A DNA stretch of 64,000 nt from Luteolibacter algae. Its GTDB lineage: Bacteria; Verrucomicrobiota; Verrucomicrobiia; Verrucomicrobiales; Akkermansiaceae. Made by a program: the position numbers and the translations under genes. Below, one piece after another: positions 42,218 to 50,211 of this stretch (positions within the stretch are counted from its first letter, which is position 1; each line of letters begins with the position of its first letter). The stretch is from contig NZ_JBHUIT010000031.1 of NCBI RefSeq assembly GCF_042683045.1, forward strand, positions 310,001 to 374,000, given 5' to 3'. The notes under the pieces were generated by a model that saw only the letters and a list, made by a program, of their open reading frames with translations, was not told the origin of the DNA and did not search any database.

Positions 42218-43000
42218 ATGAGAAAATTATTACTTCTGATAGCGGGACTGATCTCGCAGTATTCCCATGCCGAGCTTGTGGATCATGCCGTGGAATACGA
42301 GCAAGGCGGGGTGCGGCTGGAGGGATATCATGTCTTTGATGATAGCCTCGAGGGTAAGCGTCCTGCGGTGCTGATTATCCATCAATGGACGGGACTCACA
42401 GACTACGAGAAGATGCGGGCGCGGATGCTGGCAGAGATGGGCTATAATGTTTTCGCGGCCGATGTCTACGGGGCGGGGATTCGCCCGCAGCCACCGGAAG
42501 CAGGTGAAGTTGCCGGAAAATACAAGGCAGACAGAGAACTTTTTCGTTCCAGAATGCAGGCAGGACTGGAGGTTTTGAGGAATGATGAACGCACTGATGT
42601 CACACGCTTGGCTGCGATCGGATATTGCTTTGGCGGGACTGGAGTTCTGGAACTCGCCCGTGCTGGCACGGATTTGGCAGGTGTCGTTTCTTTTCACGGT
42701 GGATTGTCCGCGGGAGAGGGAATGGAGGCTGAAAAAGGTAAGGTCCGCTCTGCCGTTCTCTGTTTGCATGGAGCGATTGATCCATTTACTCCCAATGAAG
42801 AAGTGGCGGCATTTCAGAAGGAAATGACTGATGCCGAGGTGGACTGGCAGCTGGTTTCTTATGGTGGTGCTGTCCACAGCTTCACGCAAAAAAGTGCGGG
42901 CAATGATGTCTCGAAAGGTGCCGCTTACGATGCAAAGGCCGATGCGAGATCGTGGGAGGATATGCAGCAGTTCTTCTCGGAAATTTTCACTGAATCCTAG
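42218..43000 (+). CDS. Exported dienelactone hydrolase-family protein
   Basis: 260 residues with a signal peptide (MRKLLLLIAGLISQYSHA). The alpha/beta hydrolase core has Cys137 in GYCFGG as nucleophile, with the Asp in LHGAIDPFTP and the His in AVHSFTQ completing the Cys-Asp-His triad typical of dienelactone hydrolase rather than the Ser triad of esterases. VLIIHQWTGLTDYEK is the oxyanion region. The export signal is unusual for a classic DLH in catechol breakdown; it may act on lactones or esters in the periplasm. The next gene begins 17 bp after the stop. Confidence 0.88.
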   Translation: MRKLLLLIAGLISQYSHAELVDHAVEYEQGGVRLEGYHVFDDSLEGKRPAVLIIHQWTGLTDYEKMRARMLAEMGYNVFAADVYGAGIRPQPPEAGEVAGKYKADRELFRSRMQAGLEVLRNDERTDVTRLAAIGYCFGGTGVLELARAGTDLAGVVSFHGGLSAGEGMEAEKGKVRSAVLCLHGAIDPFTPNEEVAAFQKEMTDAEVDWQLVSYGGAVHSFTQKSAGNDVSKGAAYDAKADARSWEDMQQFFSEIFTES

Positions 43001-43016
43001 CGTTTGGATTATAGCG

Positions 43017-43769
43017 ATGCGGAATCTCTTTGATTGGCTGTTATTTTCTTCGGATTTCTCCGCAGCTGCATTGAAGCAGGGATTTACCTCCGAGGTGCTT
43101 CTAGAGACAGAAGATGGAAAAATCCTCGCCTGGGAGCGGGAACCGACCCAGCCCGGCCCCGTGGTATATCTCTCGGCAGGTATCCATGGTGACGAGCCGG
43201 CGGGCCCGTTGGCATTACTGGAACTCATGGAAAGCGGAACTTTTTCGCATTGTGTGCACTGGTTGATTTGTCCGGCTCTCAATCCGGGTGGCCTGGCGGT
43301 GGGACGCAGGGAAAATCGAGCTGGAGTGGACCTGAATCGGGATTATTTGCAGAGCAGGAGCTTGGAGACAGCTGCCCATATCGCGTGGCTGAAGCGTCAT
43401 CCGGTGCCTGAAATCTTCATCTCATTCCACGAGGACTGGGAGTCAACGGGCTTCTATTTTTATGAGATCAATTGTGGAGAGGACTGTCCACAGCGTGCAC
43501 GGGCAATCCTGTCCGCGGTGTCGGAAGTCCTGCCGCCTGAGCCTTGTGAGGTGATCGACGGACATGCCGTGCGAGAGCCCGGCTGGATCTTTCATTGTGC
43601 GGAGGCCGATTTGCCGGATGAATGGCCGGAGGCAATCTACATGGCAAAGCAAGGTTGCGCACTTTCCTATACTCTGGAGTCGCCGAGCCAGGCATCGCTG
43701 CCTGAAAGAGCGAAGGCCCATATGCTCGGTTTCCGTGAGATCATGTCCCAGCATGGTCTAGATGTTTGA
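43017..43769 (+). CDS. M14-family zinc carboxypeptidase-like protein
   Basis: 250 residues from the ATG at 43017, chosen because the longer open frame overlaps the DLH gene. Zinc-site segments are YLSAGIHGDEPAGPLALL (His and Glu in HxxE) and EIFISFHEDWES (second His). The substrate-binding ALNPGGLAVGRRENRAGVDL and NRD segment is typical of the M14 succinylglutamate-desuccinylase-like branch. Members deacylate or trim peptides; the substrate is unknown. It has no signal peptide. The gene lies 16 bp after the DLH stop and is probably co-transcribed. Confidence 0.8.
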   Translation: MRNLFDWLLFSSDFSAAALKQGFTSEVLLETEDGKILAWEREPTQPGPVVYLSAGIHGDEPAGPLALLELMESGTFSHCVHWLICPALNPGGLAVGRRENRAGVDLNRDYLQSRSLETAAHIAWLKRHPVPEIFISFHEDWESTGFYFYEINCGEDCPQRARAILSAVSEVLPPEPCEVIDGHAVREPGWIFHCAEADLPDEWPEAIYMAKQGCALSYTLESPSQASLPERAKAHMLGFREIMSQHGLDV

Positions 43770-43816
43770 ACTGCGGCATGCTTGCCATGATAGGCTCCAA
43801 AGGTTAATTCTCGGGA

Positions 43817-45274
43817 GTGAAACACACTATCATCTCCGCATTCGTTCTCTCCGCGATGGCCTCCGGCCAGCTTTTCGCAGCGGAAGGAAAAAAATCCTCC
43901 AGTCCAGCAAAAGCTGCTACCGAAGCCTATGAGGCTGGAAAGTTCGATGACGCGATCAAGCTGGCGAAACCGCTGGCTGAAAAAGGGGATGCGGAGGCGA
44001 TTTATCTGATGGGTTTTGCGCATGAAAACGGAAAGGGTGCTGAGGCTTCCCGTGAAAAGGCAATGGAATATTACCGGAAGGGAGTCGCGAAGAAACATGC
44101 GGATTCCGTGTATCGGCTGGCCTTTATGCTGATGGCATCCCAGGAAAAGTCTGATGTGGAAGAAGCGAAGACGCTATTGGAAAATCAGGCAAAGACGGAT
44201 GCCGGCGTATCCGGGAGAATCTTGGGCGAAGCGTATTTGCTTGGCCGGTTTTCAGAAAAGCCGGACCCGGAGACAGCCGTGAAATGGTGGAGCAAGTCAG
44301 CTGAAGCTGGCGATATCGCATCGATGCTTTTCCTTGCTCGCTTCTATGATGGGCAGATGGGCTTTGCCGAAATGAGAAAGCCCGGGCTATCGATGAAAAA
44401 TTATAGATTGGCTGCCGAAAAAGGTAATTCTGCCGGAATGGTCGCGCTGGGGACCCGTTTGCTCACGGAAAAAGATGCGAGCAAGGAGCAATTGAAGGAG
44501 GGTCATGAATGGCTGGATAAGGCCATCGCAGAGAAGAATTTCGCGGCATACCTGGCGTTGGGAAATTATGAGGAAAATACGCGCAAGGATCCCAAAGCTG
44601 CATTGGCGGCTTACCAAAAAGGTGCGGAAGCCGGACAGGTGGACTGCATGTTGCGGGCCGCGCGTTTTTACCTGAACGGCATAGGCACTGAAGCAGATGG
44701 AGAGAAAGGTGTGGAACTCCTCAAAAAGGCGGCTTCGACAGGAAATGCGGAAGCTCATTTCCAGCTTGCAGTCTTGCATTTGAATCAAGAAAAGCCGGAT
44801 TTGCAGACGGCCTACGGGCATTTGCTAACCTCGGCAAATGGCGGTATGGCCCTAGCCCAGAATGAGCTCGGCCTATTCTACCTTTCCGGTCGCTTTGGTG
44901 CGGCGGATATTCCAGCGGCAGTATCTTGGTTTAGCCGCGCGGCACAATCGAATCTCCCGGCAGCTCAAAATAACCTTGGGACGATGTATGAGCGTGGATC
45001 CGGAGTGCCACAGAATCTGGAACAAGCCATGAAGTTCTATAGTCTTGCCGCAGCACAGGGAAATGCCAGTGCCACGCTTGCCCTTGCCCGTTTCCACGCA
45101 GCGGGTGCAGCTACAACAATGAACAAACCTCTGGGATGGGCGCTTGCGAAATTGGCTGGAGAAATCGGTGAGGCGAATGCTGCCAACTTTATTACCGAGC
45201 TTGAGAAAACTCTGAGTAAAGAGGATTTGGCGGCCGGTAAAAAGGAACTTGAGCGTATCAAGTCCGGAAAATAG
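43817..45274 (+). CDS. Exported Sel1-repeat (TPR-like) protein
   Basis: 485 residues starting with GTG at 43817. A signal peptide (KHTIISAFVLSAMASGQLFA) is followed by about ten Sel1-type repeats of ~36 residues; typical copies are AEAIYLMGFAHENGKGAEA, VDCMLRAARFYLNGIGTEA and PAAQNNLGTMYERGSGVPQN. Sel1 solenoids are protein-binding scaffolds. The repeats fill almost the whole mature protein and leave no room for a catalytic domain. It is on the same strand as the gene before and coaB after it, but gaps of 47 and 30 bp leave operon membership open. Confidence 0.88.
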   Translation: MKHTIISAFVLSAMASGQLFAAEGKKSSSPAKAATEAYEAGKFDDAIKLAKPLAEKGDAEAIYLMGFAHENGKGAEASREKAMEYYRKGVAKKHADSVYRLAFMLMASQEKSDVEEAKTLLENQAKTDAGVSGRILGEAYLLGRFSEKPDPETAVKWWSKSAEAGDIASMLFLARFYDGQMGFAEMRKPGLSMKNYRLAAEKGNSAGMVALGTRLLTEKDASKEQLKEGHEWLDKAIAEKNFAAYLALGNYEENTRKDPKAALAAYQKGAEAGQVDCMLRAARFYLNGIGTEADGEKGVELLKKAASTGNAEAHFQLAVLHLNQEKPDLQTAYGHLLTSANGGMALAQNELGLFYLSGRFGAADIPAAVSWFSRAAQSNLPAAQNNLGTMYERGSGVPQNLEQAMKFYSLAAAQGNASATLALARFHAAGAATTMNKPLGWALAKLAGEIGEANAANFITELEKTLSKEDLAAGKKELERIKSGK

Positions 45275-45304
45275 CCGAACGCTTATTCCCTCTCTGTATC
45301 GACA

Positions 45305-45961
45305 ATGAAAGTGCTTATCACGGCAGGGCCCACGCGGGAGCCGATCGATCCGGTCCGATACCTGACGAACCGGTCTTCCGGTAAGATGGGTTATGCGATC
45401 GCGAATGCTGCGGCGCATGCCGGACATCAGGTTTTACTGATATCCGGGCCTACTGCTTTGGACGTGCCGGAAGGTGTGGATTTTCTCCAGATCGAATCCG
45501 CCGAGGAGATGTATCAGGCTGTCGCCGATTATTTGCCACGTATGGATGCCGGTATTTTTGCGGCTGCGGTGGCGGATTATACACCTGCGGTTGTACCGGA
45601 ACAGAAGATCAAAAAATCGGACGACTCGCTGACCCTGAAGCTGGTGAAAACGAAAGATATCCTTGGCTCGGCGAGGGAGATCATGGGCTTCAGGGGTTTT
45701 CTCGTTGGCTTTGCGGCAGAGACTGAAAACGTCGAAGAAAATGCCAAACTGAAGCTTCAGAAAAAGGGCTGTGATTTGGTTGTAGCAAACGATGTCTCCC
45801 GAAGGGATATTGGTTTTGATTCTTCGGATAACGAGGCGATCCTAGTGTTTCGTGATCGCACGGAATTATTTGAAAAGGCACCAAAGCACGATCTGGCGAT
45901 GTATATTGTTTCCATGATCGGCGGTGCCGGGGTAACAACGTTCAAACATCAAGCCTCATGA
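45305..45961 (+). CDS. coaB: Phosphopantothenate-cysteine ligase, stand-alone CoaB
   Basis: 218 residues. In most bacteria CoaB is the C-terminal half of the CoaBC fusion; here only that half is encoded. Conserved features are ITAGPTREPIDPVRYLTNRSSG at the start (nucleotide-binding), DAGIFAAAVADYTPA (the strictly conserved AVADY region), IKKSDDSLTLKLVKTKDIL and GFAAETENVEENAKLKL, all in order. It condenses phosphopantothenate with cysteine in coenzyme A synthesis. The decarboxylase CoaC must be elsewhere. The stop overlaps the rpiB start (ATGA). Confidence 0.92.
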   Translation: MKVLITAGPTREPIDPVRYLTNRSSGKMGYAIANAAAHAGHQVLLISGPTALDVPEGVDFLQIESAEEMYQAVADYLPRMDAGIFAAAVADYTPAVVPEQKIKKSDDSLTLKLVKTKDILGSAREIMGFRGFLVGFAAETENVEENAKLKLQKKGCDLVVANDVSRRDIGFDSSDNEAILVFRDRTELFEKAPKHDLAMYIVSMIGGAGVTTFKHQAS

Positions 45962-46392
45962 AAATTGCATTAGGATCGGATCACGCGGGATTTCAGCTCA
46001 AGGAGGTGGTCAAAGGGCATTTATCTCGTCTTGGGCATGAGATTCTGGATTTTGGCACAAACGATGGGAAATCGGTGGATTATCCTGATTTTGTCCGCCC
46101 GGCAGCAGTTAGTGTCGGCACGGGTGAGAGTGATCTCGGCGTGGTTTTCGGAGGCAGCGGTAATGGTGAAGCGATCGTGGCAAATAAGGTGCCCGGTGTG
46201 CGTTGTGGAGTTTGCTGGGATTTATGGAGTGCCGAGCTTACAAAAGCGCATAATAGCGCAAATGTGATTTCACTCGGAGGCCGGGTTGTTTCCGAAGAAC
46301 TGGCCCTACAAATCGTGGATAAATGGTTGGCGACGGAGTTTGAAGGGGGCAGGCACGCGGCTCGGATCGCTAAGATCGAATCAGCCCTTTAA
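45958..46392 (+). CDS. rpiB: Ribose-5-phosphate isomerase B
   Basis: 144 residues. Interconverts ribose 5-phosphate and ribulose 5-phosphate in the pentose phosphate pathway. The signature IALGSDHAGFQLKEVVKGHL opens the protein, DFGTNDGKSVDYPDF and LGVVFGGSGNGEAIVANKV follow, and VRCGVCWDLWSAELTKAHN carries the catalytic Cys and neighbouring residues. It starts inside the last codons of coaB. It overlaps the 3' end of the convergent bioF by 12 bp. Confidence 0.94.
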   Translation: MKIALGSDHAGFQLKEVVKGHLSRLGHEILDFGTNDGKSVDYPDFVRPAAVSVGTGESDLGVVFGGSGNGEAIVANKVPGVRCGVCWDLWSAELTKAHNSANVISLGGRVVSEELALQIVDKWLATEFEGGRHAARIAKIESAL

Positions 46393-47526
46393 TATCTGAG
46401 AAAGCTGATCCGAAAGTTTTTTTACCGTATCCAGTGAATGGCCTGCCGATACAGTAATTCTCAGTCTGGCGGTATTTCTCGGCACCGTGGGAAAGCGAAT
46501 TGCAGGAATCAGAAAGCCTGCATCCTCAAGTGCGCACGAGGCATCAAGGGTGATCCGGTTCTCTCCCAAAATCATTGGAATGATAGCGCTGGGGTGACCT
46601 TGTCGAAGCTGCGAGATGTTTTTGAAAAGCTTTTCTCTCAATGCTTTGCCCTCCCCGGACCGAATGAGTTCTATTGCTGCGGAAGCCGCATGCAGTAGGG
46701 CGGGTGGAGGAGCAGTTGTATAAATAAAAGGACGGGCGCGATTGATAATCAGATCAATCCACTCGCGATCTGCTGCAAGATATCCACCGGAAAGCCCGAC
46801 TGCCTTGCTGAGGGTTCCCATTTGGAAATGAATCCGTGATTGCACTCCCAAGGCTTCTGCCAGACCCATGCCCGTTTGCCCAAGGACCCCGATGGCGTGC
46901 GCCTCATCCAACAGAAGGAGAGCGGAAAACTCTTCGCAGAGATCTAGTATTTCCCGCAACGGACATAGATCTCCATCCATCGAAAAAACCGATTCGGTGA
47001 CGACAAGGATTCGCGCTCCAGCATGTTTTGCGCGAATTTTTGCGAGTAGCTGGGCGAGTTTCGCGGTGTTATTGTGGGGAAAGACTCTCAGTGTAGCCTC
47101 TGAAATCCGTGAGGCATCTATCAGGGATGCGTGCGCAAGCTTATCGAGAACAATGAAATCTCCTTTTTCCGCGACAATAGGAATGACCGATAAGGCCGTA
47201 GAGAATCCGGAGGTGAAGGTGAGGGCTGCCTCAGCGTGTTTTGCTTCCGAAAGTGTCTCTTCCAGATGCTGATGAGCGGGCGAGCTCCCGGTTACCAGCC
47301 GTGAGGCGCTCGCACCTGCGCCAAATCTTTTGATACCTTCGATGTATGCAGTTGCGACCGTTGGGTGGGAGGCCAGCCCGAGATAATCATTCGAGGCGAA
47401 ATTCCAGAGCTGCCTGCCATCCCGGAAAACCCTTTCTCCACCAAGCGTCTCTGTCGGGACGAGAGCCCGCAAAAGTTCCTGCTTGGAGAGCTGTGCAAGC
47501 TGGCTCCTTGGAGAGGTAGGTTCCAT
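46381..47526 (-). CDS. bioF: 8-amino-7-oxononanoate synthase
   Basis: 381 residues. PLP enzyme of biotin synthesis that condenses pimeloyl thioester with alanine. Conserved blocks: NFASNDYLGLASHP, GAGASASRLVTGSSPAHQHLE, ALTFTSGFSTALSVIP, LLLLDEAHAIGVLGQTGMG and the PLP-lysine region MGTLSKAVGLSGGYLA. The alpha-oxoamine synthase family includes KBL, which is the main alternative; the length and GxGASASRLVTG block fit BioF. Its ATG directly abuts the stop of the upstream carboxypeptidase (TAGATG). No other bio genes are in the window. Confidence 0.88.
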   Translation of the reverse strand: MEPTSPRSQLAQLSKQELLRALVPTETLGGERVFRDGRQLWNFASNDYLGLASHPTVATAYIEGIKRFGAGASASRLVTGSSPAHQHLEETLSEAKHAEAALTFTSGFSTALSVIPIVAEKGDFIVLDKLAHASLIDASRISEATLRVFPHNNTAKLAQLLAKIRAKHAGARILVVTESVFSMDGDLCPLREILDLCEEFSALLLLDEAHAIGVLGQTGMGLAEALGVQSRIHFQMGTLSKAVGLSGGYLAADREWIDLIINRARPFIYTTAPPPALLHAASAAIELIRSGEGKALREKLFKNISQLRQGHPSAIIPMILGENRITLDASCALEDAGFLIPAIRFPTVPRNTARLRITVSAGHSLDTVKKLSDQLSQILKG

Positions 47527-48420
47527 CTACTGTGCGGCAGGTCGCTCAAGAGCCCATCGCATGAGCTTTTCAGAATCTTTCCAAATATTTGGCGTGTTGG
47601 ATTTCAAGACCACGCAGATGACAGAGCGGCCGTTGAGAGTGCCAGTGGCGATGAGGCAGCGGCCTGCGGCATTGGTTGTGCCTGTCTTCATTCCATCGCA
47701 GTAATCCACGGTTTTGAGCAATTTGTTGGTGTTCTCGATCGTGCGCGTGCGGCCATCATTGTATCGGAATACGAAAGATTTGGTAGCTACGAAGGAACGA
47801 AGAAGGGGGCTGCGGTAGGCGGCACGGGCGGCGATTGCCATATCACGCGCTGTGGAATATTGGTTGGGCTCCGTCAGGCCGTGGGGGTTCACAAAATGAG
47901 AATTTTTCATGCCGAGCTGGGCAGCCTTCCGATTCATCAGATCGGAAAATCCTTCGACGCTGCCGCCGATATCCCTGGCCAACGCACGGGCGACATCGTT
48001 CGCGCTTTTTACCATTAGCACTTTGAGTAGCTCACGGCGGGTATATTTTTCACCGGGTTTCAGGTAGAGTTTGGTTGGCTCGCAGCGGGTATCGTAGGAG
48101 CTGATGGTGACGACTTGATCAATATTTCCCGCGTCGAGCACGCACAGAGCGGTGATCAGCTTCTGGGTGGAAGCGACCGCACGGACGGAATCGGCATTTT
48201 TCGCGTAGAGGTTCCTCCCGCTGGCGATGTCCACAATCAGCACGCTTTCCGCAACCACTGCCGGTGGCGGTGTGCGGGGGATGCTGGCAATCTGTTGTGG
48301 TGAATTCTGGGCAACCTGATTGCGGAGAGGAGGTGGAGGATTGCCGCCGCATGAGGTGATTGTAAAAATGACACCGAGCGTGAAAATTAGTGGACGTGCG
48401 AGGGGACGCAAAAAGGTCAT
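47527..48420 (-). CDS. Probable lipoprotein D-alanyl-D-alanine carboxypeptidase (S11)
   Basis: 297 residues from the ATG at 48420, chosen because it starts a lipoprotein signal ending in ITSC (Cys24). The penicillin-binding motifs of the S11 family are present: S84-T-Q-K87 (SxxK), KSANDVA (SxN) and MKTGTTNAAGRC (KTG). It trims the terminal D-Ala from peptidoglycan stems at the outer face of the cytoplasmic membrane. A proline-rich linker (~28-55) joins the lipid anchor to the catalytic domain. The C-terminal domain found in DacA/DacC is absent. It is directly followed by bioF. Confidence 0.9.
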   Translation of the reverse strand: MTFLRPLARPLIFTLGVIFTITSCGGNPPPPLRNQVAQNSPQQIASIPRTPPPAVVAESVLIVDIASGRNLYAKNADSVRAVASTQKLITALCVLDAGNIDQVVTISSYDTRCEPTKLYLKPGEKYTRRELLKVLMVKSANDVARALARDIGGSVEGFSDLMNRKAAQLGMKNSHFVNPHGLTEPNQYSTARDMAIAARAAYRSPLLRSFVATKSFVFRYNDGRTRTIENTNKLLKTVDYCDGMKTGTTNAAGRCLIATGTLNGRSVICVVLKSNTPNIWKDSEKLMRWALERPAAQ

Positions 48421-48777
48421 GGCGGGACAATGCGGACTGGGCGGGCGGCGGTCAATATCGATCACAAAGGCATGCGGCTATTCCGCGATCATAATTTCAT
48501 ACTTGCGCAAAAGCCGGAAGCTCGCTTACTTATCACCCAAGTAAAGCATCCAGTCAGTTGGCAGCAGCTGGTTGACACTTTTTACCAATGACTTTTTCGG
48601 AACGAATCCCCACTCATTTAATCACCGGCTCCTTGAGGCGGTGTGGGTCTTTTGTCACTTTTTCATGACTTTTCGTTTCAGTCAGCATTTTAATCATTTC
48701 TTCGCTTCGCTATGCTGTAGTGCTCTTGCACTGTCGTGTATCGGAACGTCGCATCAACACATCCGGAGGATAAAGCC
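48421..48777. other. Gene-free leader region upstream of infC
   Basis: 357 bases between the divergent carboxypeptidase and infC with no convincing gene. TTGACA at 48572-48577 could be a -35 element, but no good -10 is found at 16-18 bp. A small hairpin AGTGC-TCTT-GCACT lies at 48719-48732 shortly before the infC ribosome-binding site. The region is T-rich and would give a long 5' leader, consistent with autoregulation of IF-3, which is inference. Confidence 0.4.
48765..48770 (+). promoter_or_regulatory. Shine-Dalgarno site that places the infC start at an AUA codon
   Basis: GGAGGA lies 7 bases before ATA at 48778-48780, the ideal spacing. No ATG, GTG or TTG is at a usable distance. The open frame runs upstream to a GTG at 48736, but that start has no ribosome-binding site. 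Confidence 0.8.
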
Positions 48778-49473
48778 ATAGCTAGACCACAGAAAAACAA
48801 CAACAGGGGTCGTTACCGCGATATGACGCGGATTAACGATCGCATCCGCGCACCCAAAGTCCGAGTCGTTAACGCAAACGGAGATCAGCTGGGAGTGATG
48901 TCATCACGCGAAGCTCTCGCAAAAGCACAGTCCGTAGGGCTTGATCTTGTGGAAATCGCGGGTCAGGCGGATCCTCCGGTATGCAAGATCATCGATTACG
49001 GGAAATACAAATATACCCAGGCAAAGCTGAAGAAGGGTAAATCGAAGGCATCAACCCGTATGAAGGAAGTGAAATTCCGGGTTGGAACCGGCGAGCACGA
49101 TTATAATATCAAGCTTGGCCGTGCGGAAACTTTCCTGGAAGGGAACCACAAGGTGCGTTTCGTCCTCCAGTTCAAGGGACGCGAAAATGCGCACAAGGAC
49201 CTCGGTTTCGTGGTTCTGAAGCGGATTATCGAGGACTTGAAGTCCATGGCGGCCGTTGATCAGCCTCCACGTCTCAACGGACGTGCGGTGGCGATGATTC
49301 TTTCTCCGCTACCAGCTCATCAGCGTAAGCGTCATTTCCATCTCTACCATGGTGAACTCATCGAAGAAGATGAAGAGGATGGTGAAGTGGAAGAAGACGA
49401 CGAAGACTTCGATGATGCTGACGTTTCCTCCGAGGAGTCCGGGGATGTGGAAGACGAAGAAACCAAGGCCTGA
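48778..49473 (+). CDS. infC: Translation initiation factor IF-3, apparent AUA start
   Basis: 231 residues from an AUA codon. IF-3 checks start codons on the 30S subunit, and infC genes often begin with AUU or another rare codon so that IF-3 represses its own synthesis. The N domain has MTRINDRIRAPKVRVV and GLDLVEIAGQADPPVCKI with IDYGKYKY; the C domain has VKFRVGTGEHDYNIKLGRAE and FLEGNHKVRFVLQFKGREN. An extra acidic tail of ~35 residues (from EEDEEDGEVEEDDED) follows the usual C-terminus. infC is followed by a HAD phosphatase, not by rpmI-rplT. Confidence 0.95.
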   Translation: MARPQKNNNRGRYRDMTRINDRIRAPKVRVVNANGDQLGVMSSREALAKAQSVGLDLVEIAGQADPPVCKIIDYGKYKYTQAKLKKGKSKASTRMKEVKFRVGTGEHDYNIKLGRAETFLEGNHKVRFVLQFKGRENAHKDLGFVVLKRIIEDLKSMAAVDQPPRLNGRAVAMILSPLPAHQRKRHFHLYHGELIEEDEEDGEVEEDDEDFDDADVSSEESGDVEDEETKA

Positions 49474-49478
49474 TATTC

Positions 49479-50186
49479 ATGGCGGATGATCTGAAAAATC
49501 TTCTCGAAACTTTGAGCCAGGGTTCCGAACCCTGGCTCCTTTTGTTCGATATCGACGGCACATTGGTTGATACCGGAGGAAAGGGAATGGCTGCTCTACG
49601 GAAGACCGCCATTGAGGTCTTCGGAAGCGATGGACCGCCACTTGATCTGGCTGGTTCCACTGATCTAGGGATTTTGGAAAATCTTTACGTCCATTTTGAA
49701 GTGGATGCGACCGAGGAGCAAACGCACAAGTTTTTCGAAGCCTACCATCGCCATCTGGAGGCCAGTTTGGAGGGAAATCCGGCAGATGGAAGAGTGCTGG
49801 AAGGAGTTATCGAACTCCTAGAGCTTTTAGCTCAAAAAGAGCATGCCCAGCTGGCTCTATTGACAGGCAATACCGAATTGGGCGCTGCCATAAAACTAAA
49901 ACACTATGGTCTGGATCAGCATTTTAGTTTTGGCGCCTACGGCTCGGACCGGGCGGATCGGAATTTGTTAGGGGCGATCGCTTTGGAGCGTGCGCTTGCT
50001 TTTACCGGTCGAATCTATGATCCGCGTCAAACCTTGATTATTGGAGATACTCCAAAAGACATTGCTTGCGCACATGCGATCGGAGCCAGATGCCTGGCGG
50101 TTGCTACCGGGCAGTTCTCCGCCCAGCAGCTAGAGCAGGCTGGCGCGGATTGGGTTTTAGGCTCACTGAAAGATTTTTCACTTTAG
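49479..50186 (+). CDS. HAD-superfamily phosphatase (phosphoglycolate phosphatase-like)
   Basis: 235 residues. HAD motif I LLFDIDGTLVDTGG with the nucleophile Asp, motif II ALLTGNTELGAAIKLKHYG, and motif III/IV LIIGDTPKDIACAHAIGA. The small cap domain (~60-110) and overall length fit the phosphoglycolate phosphatase/beta-phosphoglucomutase branch; the substrate is not certain. It starts 6 bp after the infC stop and is probably translated from the same mRNA. It is convergent with hprK. Confidence 0.88.
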   Translation: MADDLKNLLETLSQGSEPWLLLFDIDGTLVDTGGKGMAALRKTAIEVFGSDGPPLDLAGSTDLGILENLYVHFEVDATEEQTHKFFEAYHRHLEASLEGNPADGRVLEGVIELLELLAQKEHAQLALLTGNTELGAAIKLKHYGLDQHFSFGAYGSDRADRNLLGAIALERALAFTGRIYDPRQTLIIGDTPKDIACAHAIGARCLAVATGQFSAQQLEQAGADWVLGSLKDFSL

Positions 50187-50211
50187 GCAAGACTCCTTTC
50201 CAGAAGGGAAA

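Noticed and set aside
42230..43282. 350-residue open frame on the minus strand opposite the dienelactone hydrolase and M14-like genes
   Set aside because: It is the antisense shadow of two genes with intact catalytic motifs, has no recognisable domain and starts inside the M14-like gene.
48572..48781. 69-residue open frame in the infC leader
   Set aside because: No ribosome-binding site, no motif and a composition rich in Phe, His and Cys; it is probably just untranslated leader.
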